Shown: in pieces, positions 23,258 through 28,369 of the stretch
Layout: every line of letters begins with the position of its first letter
How positions within the stretch are numbered: the stretch's first letter is position 1
Source: CAYVCG01 sp964449985
GTDB taxonomy: Bacteria; Bacillota; Clostridia; Lachnospirales; WRAX01
Assembly (NCBI GenBank): GCA_964449985.1
Contig: CAYVCG010000027.1
Location: 1 to 28,369 of the forward strand
DNA: 28,369 nucleotides
Direction of reading: 5' to 3'
The notes under the pieces: model-generated
The model's input: the letters and a program-made list of their open reading frames with translations, nothing else
What the model was told of the DNA's origin: nothing
Databases searched by the model: none
Position numbers and translations under genes: made by a program

Positions 23258-23424
23258 GGATTCCCTCCTTTAATTTTGCAATAGCTATACCTTCCGATTG
23301 CCTTTGCCTAATGGCGTCCCTTCACTTTTTATTCTTATTGTTTTTCGAACAATCATATTTCCACATGTCGTAAAAATATCCCGATTCCTTATTTAAGCAT
23401 ATTTTTGAACTCAATTTGTGTTAG

Positions 23425-23453
23425 TTGACAGCTATTACCTTTTATGGTATAGT
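23425..23453 (+). promoter_or_regulatory. Strong sigmaA promoter of the MATE transporter gene
   Basis: A perfect TTGACA (23425-23430) is separated by 17 bp from TATAGT (23448-23453). The leader is about 35 nt and ends with a GGAGG site before ATG 23496. Confidence 0.82.
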
Positions 23454-23495
23454 TTCTTGTATTTGAATCTAAGTTAAATACTGCGGAGGATATTT

Positions 23496-24824
23496 ATGAG
23501 CAACGCTCTTTCCAAAAAGGTAACCCTGTTTTCCCTTATGAAATTCACTACTCCAACAGTATGCATGATGCTGTTTATGTCTTTTTATACGATGGTCGAC
23601 GGTATATTCGTTTCAAGATATGTAAACACCAGCGCGCTTTCTGCAACAAACATCGTTTATCCCATATTAAACATAGTAATAGCCTTGGCAATTATGCTTT
23701 CTACAGGCGGCAGCGCTGTTATAGCTACTCAAATGGGTGAGGGAAAGACCGATACTGCAAGAGAAAGCTTCACATTAATAGTTTTTATAGGACTGATTAT
23801 CGGGTTAATTATATTGGTAACGGGATTGGTATTTATAAACCCTATAATAACAATGATGGGGGCAAACGAAGCAATATTTCATTATTGCTATGAATATGCG
23901 TTTATTTTATTGCTTTTTGTTCCGCTGGGAATAATGCAAATGCTTTTTCAGAGCTTTTTTGTCACTGCGGGCAAGCCGCAAATCGGCCTAGCTGTAATAA
24001 TTGCTGGAGGCTGCACAAATATTATTTTAGATTATGTATTTATCGTGCTTTTAAAAATTGGCATAGCAGGAGCAGCTTTAGCGACAGGCATAGGTTTTTC
24101 TATCCCTGCAATTTTCGGTATTTTCTATTTTTTTCTGAATAAAAAAGGCACTTTATACTTCGTAAAGCTGAAATTTCGTAGGAATGTCATATTAAAGAGC
24201 TGTTCTAACGGCTTTTCTGAAATGATCACAAACCTCTCCATTGCAGTGACCACTGTTTTGTTTAATATAATAATGATGGCTTATTTGGGAGAAGATGGCG
24301 TGGCTGCAATAACTATCGTGTTGTATGCAGAGTTTTTAATGAATGCAGTTTTTATTGGTTATTCCTCTGGAGTCGCCCCGGTAATAAGCTATAACTATGG
24401 CGACAAAAACGAGATGCATCTCAAAAAGCTATTTAAAATAAGCCTTGGCTTTATCAGCATAAGCTCTATAGTAATATGCACAGCATCATTGTTGCTGTCC
24501 TCCATTATAGTAACGATATTTGCAAAGCCGGGAACCGATGTTTTTAATATATCAGTCAACGGGTTCAACCTATTTGCGGTTTCATTCCTCTTCACAGGTA
24601 TAAACATCTTTGCTTCATCAATGTTTACAGCGCTTTCAAACGGAAAGGTATCTGCCATTATATCTATTCTAAGAACGTTTGTCTTTATTGTCATAGCCAT
24701 TATTATACTGCCGCAATTTTTAGGCGTTAATGGCATTTGGCTCGCTGTGCCGTTTGCGCAGGCGATGACACTGTTTGTCTCTGTTTTGTATTTTATAAAA
24801 CTCCGTAAGGTTTATAATTACTAA
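23496..24824 (+). CDS. MATE-family multidrug/metabolite efflux transporter
   Basis: A 442-residue membrane protein with the usual twelve-helix pattern in two halves. The first helix pair reads FTTPTVCMMLFMSFYTMVDG and is followed by SALSATNIVYP. ALAIMLSTGGSAVIATQMGEGK is the classical MATE segment. The second half repeats the build, beginning SNGFSEMITNLSIAV and including GYSSGVAPVISYNYGDKN. These transporters export drugs or metabolites using sodium or proton gradients; the substrate cannot be predicted. Length is normal. A strong promoter precedes it and no regulator gene is adjacent. Confidence 0.93.
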   Translation: MSNALSKKVTLFSLMKFTTPTVCMMLFMSFYTMVDGIFVSRYVNTSALSATNIVYPILNIVIALAIMLSTGGSAVIATQMGEGKTDTARESFTLIVFIGLIIGLIILVTGLVFINPIITMMGANEAIFHYCYEYAFILLLFVPLGIMQMLFQSFFVTAGKPQIGLAVIIAGGCTNIILDYVFIVLLKIGIAGAALATGIGFSIPAIFGIFYFFLNKKGTLYFVKLKFRRNVILKSCSNGFSEMITNLSIAVTTVLFNIIMMAYLGEDGVAAITIVLYAEFLMNAVFIGYSSGVAPVISYNYGDKNEMHLKKLFKISLGFISISSIVICTASLLLSSIIVTIFAKPGTDVFNISVNGFNLFAVSFLFTGINIFASSMFTALSNGKVSAIISILRTFVFIVIAIIILPQFLGVNGIWLAVPFAQAMTLFVSVLYFIKLRKVYNY

Positions 24825-24853
24825 ACTGATAATTTAATTATTATTAACAAAAA

Positions 24854-24897
24854 ATATTTTGTTTTGTTCCAAAATATGTGTTTTATGCAATATTTTG
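24854..24897. promoter_or_regulatory. Three copies of ATATTTTG upstream of the HtrA-like gene
   Basis: ATATTTTG at 24854-24861 and its inverse CAAAATAT at 24870-24877 make a perfect 8-bp inverted repeat around 8 nt. A third copy, ATATTTTG, lies at 24890-24897. They sit 30-75 bp downstream of the MATE stop and 84-127 bp before the protease start. This is a plausible binding site for a dimeric regulator. No long T-run follows the repeat, so it is not a typical terminator. Confidence 0.35.
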
Positions 24898-24980
24898 TTG
24901 CCCCATCCATTCTTTTGTGTTATTATATTATAGTACTTGCTGTTAATAACTTAAAAATGAATGGAGGGGTTTTTGTAATA

Positions 24981-26105
24981 ATGAAAAAGCTGAAAATAAT
25001 TGTCGCCATTGCAATGTCTCTGATAGTGTTCGATGTTGCTATGGCAAACACGGCAAATCCGTCGATCTATGTTAATGGCAATAAGATCGCCGCAGAAGCC
25101 GTTGTTGTAAATAACCAAACCTATATACCGCTATCGGCTGTTAGCGAGTCATTGGGTGCTAAGGTCTCTTTTGATCAAGGTTCGAACAAGATCGAAATAA
25201 CATCCCCTGTATCATACGATGAAATCGTTCCTAACATTATTAAAAAAGTAAGCCCTTCTGTCGTTGGTATTATCGGAAATTATAACAGCAATAACGACAA
25301 ATATTCTGATGTCACTTCCCACGGAACAGGTGTTATTATAAAATCGGGCGGCGAAATCCTTACCAATGCCCATGTTGTTAAAGATTTAAAAAATATTATC
25401 GTTGTTTTAAACGATGGAAGCGCATATAATGGAAAGTTAAAAAATATAGACGAAAAGTCAGACCTTGCTATCGTTAAGATTGATAAGGTCGGCTTGCCTA
25501 TAGCAACATTTGCTTCCATGGATAGCGTTGTTACCGGTAAAAGCGTTATAGCGATCGGAACGCCTGTTTCATTTTCCCTTATGAATTCCGCATCAATGGG
25601 TATTATAAGCGGCATAAACAGAGGCATTATTTCCGATTACGCTTTGATACAAACGGATGCTGCTATTAATCCGGGAAACTCTGGCGGGCCTCTTGTTAAT
25701 ATGGCCGGTGAAGTTGTCGGTATAAATTCGAATAAATTCGTCGGAACAAGCATAGAAGGTATGTGTTTCTCTATCCCTGTTGATACTGTTTCGTATGTTT
25801 TATCGCATTTTGAGAAATATGGAGCGGTTGTTCGTCCTAACTTAGGCGCTGAGTTTGAAGAAAGCTGGGCAGCAAGAATGGGTCTGCCTACTAAATCTGG
25901 CTTGACTATTAAAAAAGTCCTTCCTGGATCAAACGCTTCAAAAGCCGGTATCCAAAACGGCGATATAATATTAAGTATTGACGGAGTTAACGTAAACAGT
26001 AAGGTCGACTTAAATGAATGCATGAAGAAATATATGCCCGGAGATACGTGCAAATTTGTTATTAACAGAAACGGAACACAGATATCTATAAACGTTACAT
26101 ACTAA
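24981..26105 (+). CDS. HtrA/DegP-like S1C serine protease with N-terminal stalk domain and PDZ domain
   Basis: A 374-residue exported protein. ATG 24981 is preferred: it has ATGGAGGGG upstream and starts a proper signal peptide (MKKLKIIVAIAMSLIVFD, cleavage near AMA). Residues about 27-74 are a copper-amine-oxidase N-terminal-like 'stalk' domain (YVNGNKI, YIPLSAVSESLGAKV). Residues about 90-275 are a trypsin-like domain with the triad His131 (TNAHVV), Asp161 (SDLAIVK) and Ser234 (GNSGGP). Residues about 285-374 are a PDZ domain. It should degrade or refold proteins outside the membrane. HtrA proteins of Firmicutes usually have an N-terminal membrane helix and no stalk, so this arrangement is less usual. 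Confidence 0.93.
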   Translation: MKKLKIIVAIAMSLIVFDVAMANTANPSIYVNGNKIAAEAVVVNNQTYIPLSAVSESLGAKVSFDQGSNKIEITSPVSYDEIVPNIIKKVSPSVVGIIGNYNSNNDKYSDVTSHGTGVIIKSGGEILTNAHVVKDLKNIIVVLNDGSAYNGKLKNIDEKSDLAIVKIDKVGLPIATFASMDSVVTGKSVIAIGTPVSFSLMNSASMGIISGINRGIISDYALIQTDAAINPGNSGGPLVNMAGEVVGINSNKFVGTSIEGMCFSIPVDTVSYVLSHFEKYGAVVRPNLGAEFEESWAARMGLPTKSGLTIKKVLPGSNASKAGIQNGDIILSIDGVNVNSKVDLNECMKKYMPGDTCKFVINRNGTQISINVTY

Positions 26106-26136
26106 TTTTAAAAAACCTCTAAAATTGCATCTTGGT

Positions 26137-26166
26137 TTGATCTCATATGTTGGGGTGTAGTATGCT
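26137..26166 (+). promoter_or_regulatory. Possible promoter of the double-stalk protein gene
   Basis: TTGATC (26137-26142) is 18 bp from TATGCT (26161-26166), about 46 bp before the start codon. No terminator is visible after the protease gene, so read-through is equally possible. Confidence 0.4.
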
Positions 26167-26211
26167 TAATTAAATATAGCATAAAAACAAACAGCGAAGG
26201 AGCTTATATCT

Positions 26212-28077
26212 ATGAAAAAAAGATTAGCATTTTGTCTTGCCGCCCTATTAATGATTCAAAGCGTTAGCTTGCATGCAGAAGAGACACCTATTAGTCCAAA
26301 CGCTAATATTGAAATTATGCTGCGCGTCGGAGAAGACACGTTAAAAATCAATGGAACTGACGTAAAGGTTGAAAAGCCTTTTGTAGAAAACGGAACGACG
26401 CTTGTTCCTCTTCGTGTTATCACAGAAGCCTTTGGAGCGGAAGTCGTTTGGGACGGAGACACAAAGCAAATAACGCTTAACTACAAAGACGTTACAATTT
26501 TGCTAAAAATAGATGATATAAACGCATATGTTAACGGCCAGCAGCAAACACTGCTGCTAGCGCCGAGAATCGTAAACGGAAACACAATGGTTCCGCTTAG
26601 GTTTATAACAGAAAATTTTGGCGCAGAAGTTGCATGGAACGATACAGACAACTCAGTTCTGGTTACCCTTGTTAATGACGATGGAGAAATTTCTGATATC
26701 TCATCAGCTCTTCAAAAATCCAATAAACCTAAAATCGGGGATAGCTTTTACAAGTGGTCTATGGATATGCCGCCGTATATGACCACATACTATAAATCAT
26801 TTGACAGAATGAGCATAACTATAGAATCCGATGACGATGATGTTTCTATTGATATAAGCATTTCAGAAAATAAGAATAAGGAATCTTTAGCAAACCTTAA
26901 AGTAAAAGAATCAAAATCAATGCAATGGTATACGATGACAGGCCAGGAAACTAAAAAGACAGCCTCGGGCGTTTCTTATATATGTACTCAAGGAAAGTCT
27001 AAGTCCTATTTAATTGATAGAAAGGTTTATATTAAAGGAGATAACATCTTTACTGTCGAAACCAACTTGGACAGCGAAATTTCCAAAGATGATCGTCAAA
27101 AGTATTTTGATATTTCAAACAGCTTTGATTTTTTATATGACAATGATGCAACTGAAGACCTGTCTAATATCAAAGACGGTATGCGGCTTTTTGAAGAGAA
27201 AGATCTAAACGTTGAGATTAGGGTTCCTTCTGATTGGGATGATTACGGAGGCTATAATAGCAAGTTTAACACAATATCTTTCAGAAATAGCAACTATGAA
27301 CAAACGGGCTCTTTAACACTAGATGTATACTCAATTGAAAAAAAATCATGTTCAACCTGGGCAAGCGAGGAGTATACTTATTATAAAAACTTATATAATC
27401 CCAAACTTGTTGATTTTACAGAGGTAAAAACAGGTTCATTCGGCAATGCATCCGGTTATTACTACACAATTAATCTAAAGCAAAAATCGGGGGAAATATT
27501 TGTCAAAAATATGTTTTTCTACTACGAAGGATATGCATACAATTTGTCTATATCTGTTCCTAATGACAAAAAGTCTATAGTTGACACAATTACAAAATCA
27601 TTAAAAGTTTCCAAAATTGATCCAGAAGAAGCAGGCACTTTTAGTATGCCAGACCGTGGAACAGACGATGTCTTAACTACCTATGAAAACAAGACCGATA
27701 AATATAAGATTTCTGTTCCATCAAGTTGGACTCGTTATTATGATAACTCATCCTATATTGATAACTCTACTTCATCATATATCACAATAAGAACTATCAA
27801 ACCTGATGAATCCATTGATGACTATATCAAAGAAATTTCAGCCTCCAGAGAAGTTAAGGTGATAAGCGACAAACTATCTAACAAAATAAAAAATGAAGAA
27901 GCAGAGTATATCTATTATGCAGAAATATTTGGTAACGGTTCCTATTTGCAAGTTAACATATTTAAAGTAAACGGTACAACTTTTATATCCACTGCATTGA
28001 TGAGCGAATTATACTTCTGCCAATTCAATCAAAACAAAATCTATAAAATCCTAAATAGCATTGAAGCAATTAAATAA
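26212..28077 (+). CDS. Secreted protein with paired copper-amine-oxidase-N-like (stalk) domains and repeated C-terminal modules
   Basis: A 621-residue exported protein with a signal peptide (MKKRLAFCLAALLMIQSVSL, cleavage near LHA). Two stalk-type repeats lie at about 30-95 and 96-155, each with the VPLRxITExFGAEVxW motif. A linker domain (about 170-310) and two PsbP/DUF1795-like modules follow. The first begins NVEIRVPSDWDDYGG (about 335-475) and the second YKISVPSSWTRYYDN (about 500-621). Copper binding or amine oxidase activity is not implied: the stalk domain is structural and common on clostridial surface proteins. It is 106 bp from the stalk-bearing protease and may be its surface partner or substrate. 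GAAGGAG precedes the ATG. Confidence 0.88.
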   Translation: MKKRLAFCLAALLMIQSVSLHAEETPISPNANIEIMLRVGEDTLKINGTDVKVEKPFVENGTTLVPLRVITEAFGAEVVWDGDTKQITLNYKDVTILLKIDDINAYVNGQQQTLLLAPRIVNGNTMVPLRFITENFGAEVAWNDTDNSVLVTLVNDDGEISDISSALQKSNKPKIGDSFYKWSMDMPPYMTTYYKSFDRMSITIESDDDDVSIDISISENKNKESLANLKVKESKSMQWYTMTGQETKKTASGVSYICTQGKSKSYLIDRKVYIKGDNIFTVETNLDSEISKDDRQKYFDISNSFDFLYDNDATEDLSNIKDGMRLFEEKDLNVEIRVPSDWDDYGGYNSKFNTISFRNSNYEQTGSLTLDVYSIEKKSCSTWASEEYTYYKNLYNPKLVDFTEVKTGSFGNASGYYYTINLKQKSGEIFVKNMFFYYEGYAYNLSISVPNDKKSIVDTITKSLKVSKIDPEEAGTFSMPDRGTDDVLTTYENKTDKYKISVPSSWTRYYDNSSYIDNSTSSYITIRTIKPDESIDDYIKEISASREVKVISDKLSNKIKNEEAEYIYYAEIFGNGSYLQVNIFKVNGTTFISTALMSELYFCQFNQNKIYKILNSIEAIK

Positions 28078-28094
28078 TGTTATTAACCCTATAA

Positions 28095-28133
28095 AAACGG
28101 CCGTAGCCTAAAAAACTACGGTCGTTTCTTTTT
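28095..28133 (+). terminator. Intrinsic terminator after the double-stalk protein gene
   Basis: AAACGGCCGTAG (28095-28106) pairs with CTACGGTCGTTT (28116-28127), giving twelve pairs with one G-U, followed by CTTTTT. One of the strongest terminators in the window. Confidence 0.9.
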
Positions 28134-28235
28134 ATATTCCAGCCATTTGTCGCTTGCGATAAATTTTTTACGAAATTTTTGAATTAGCCAACCTTTACTT
28201 AGTTTCACAATGAATTATGGCTGCATAAGATGTAA

Positions 28236-28241
28236 TATAAT
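28236..28241 (+). promoter_or_regulatory. Consensus -10 box before the last gene
   Basis: TATAAT at 28236-28241 lies about 58 bp before the last start codon and after the preceding terminator. No good -35 box was found at 16-18 bp, so this is tentative. Confidence 0.35.
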
Positions 28242-28298
28242 ACGGCCTAAAAATAGCTTGAACAAGGCGAAAATAATTGTTGAGAGGAGCTTTTTTAT

Positions 28299-28369
28299 AT
28301 GTATCCTTATGAACTGAACGATGATGATTATAAGAGTAAACCATTCGACTCTGCTAACAGAGAGGAAGC
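28299..28369 (+). CDS. Start of an unidentified gene cut by the right edge
   Basis: ATG 28299 follows a GAGAGGAG site at a good distance. Twenty-three codons are visible, beginning MYPYELNDDDYKS, a polar acidic opening without a signal peptide so far. It lies after a strong terminator and a TATAAT box, so it is a new transcription unit. No family can be assigned from this much sequence. Confidence 0.6.
   Translation, partial: MYPYELNDDDYKSKPFDSANREE

Noticed and set aside
1..28369. CRISPR arrays, tRNA or rRNA genes, insertion sequences, prophage genes
   Set aside because: I looked for spaced repeats, cloverleaf-like ends, transposase motifs and integrases and saw none.

Overview
The window looks like chromosomal DNA of an anaerobic, low-to-moderate-GC Firmicute, most likely a Clostridia member. 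Evidence by eye: strong purine-rich ribosome binding sites, sigmaA-type promoters, rho-independent terminators, a cobalamin riboswitch, a corrinoid-protein/RACo activation pair typical of acetogen-like methyl metabolism, copper-amine-oxidase-N-type 'stalk' domains on secreted proteins, and a lipoprotein-type hybrid kinase. No database search was possible. Product names rest on motifs and on remembered family architecture.

Layout. (1) 1-3761, minus strand: a very large secreted GH78-like glycoside hydrolase (over 1,250 residues, cut by the left edge). (2) 4020-6723, plus: a three-gene corrinoid operon with a corrinoid-binding protein, a 2Fe-2S/ASKHA reductive activator and a Cys-rich DUF2284-type protein. 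It starts in the divergent intergenic region next to a cluster of ACTGT half-sites. (3) 6733-11330, plus: a promoter, cobalamin riboswitch and terminator, then cobA, two adjacent and complementarily degenerate CobU-like genes, and btuF-btuC-btuD, closed by a terminator. Regions 2 and 3 form a corrinoid block: one set of genes uses the cofactor, the other imports and adenosylates it. (4) 11332-19705, plus: a REC/HD-GYP c-di-GMP phosphodiesterase, a 1,613-residue hybrid sensor kinase, a small STAS-like protein, a zinc dehydrogenase and a PfkB sugar kinase. All are tightly spaced and may be one transcript. (5) 19706-19805: a 100-N scaffold gap that removes the ends of two convergent genes. (6) 19806-20746, minus: a PPOX/NimA-like flavoprotein and a small secreted Ig-like protein. 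(7) 20917-22416, plus: an NCS2 purine permease with its own promoter and terminator. (8) 22595-24824: an unrecognised beta-rich protein with its Shine-Dalgarno inside a hairpin, a candidate 34-residue basic peptide on the minus strand, and a MATE transporter. (9) 24981-28133, plus: an HtrA-type protease carrying a stalk domain and a 621-residue protein with two stalk domains and two repeated C-terminal modules, closed by a terminator. (10) 28299 to the end: the first 23 codons of another gene.

How the parts may work together. The most coherent theme is corrinoid-dependent methyl transfer. The corrinoid protein accepts a methyl group, the RACo-like protein rescues it when cobalt is oxidised, and the riboswitch-controlled operon salvages the cofactor. 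No substrate methyltransferase is present in the window, so the substrate is unknown. The divergent glycosidase raises the speculative idea of deglycosylating plant glycosides before O-demethylation. The kinase/HD-GYP pair looks like a complete periplasmic-ligand to c-di-GMP pathway. The stalk-domain protease and its neighbour look like a cell-surface module.
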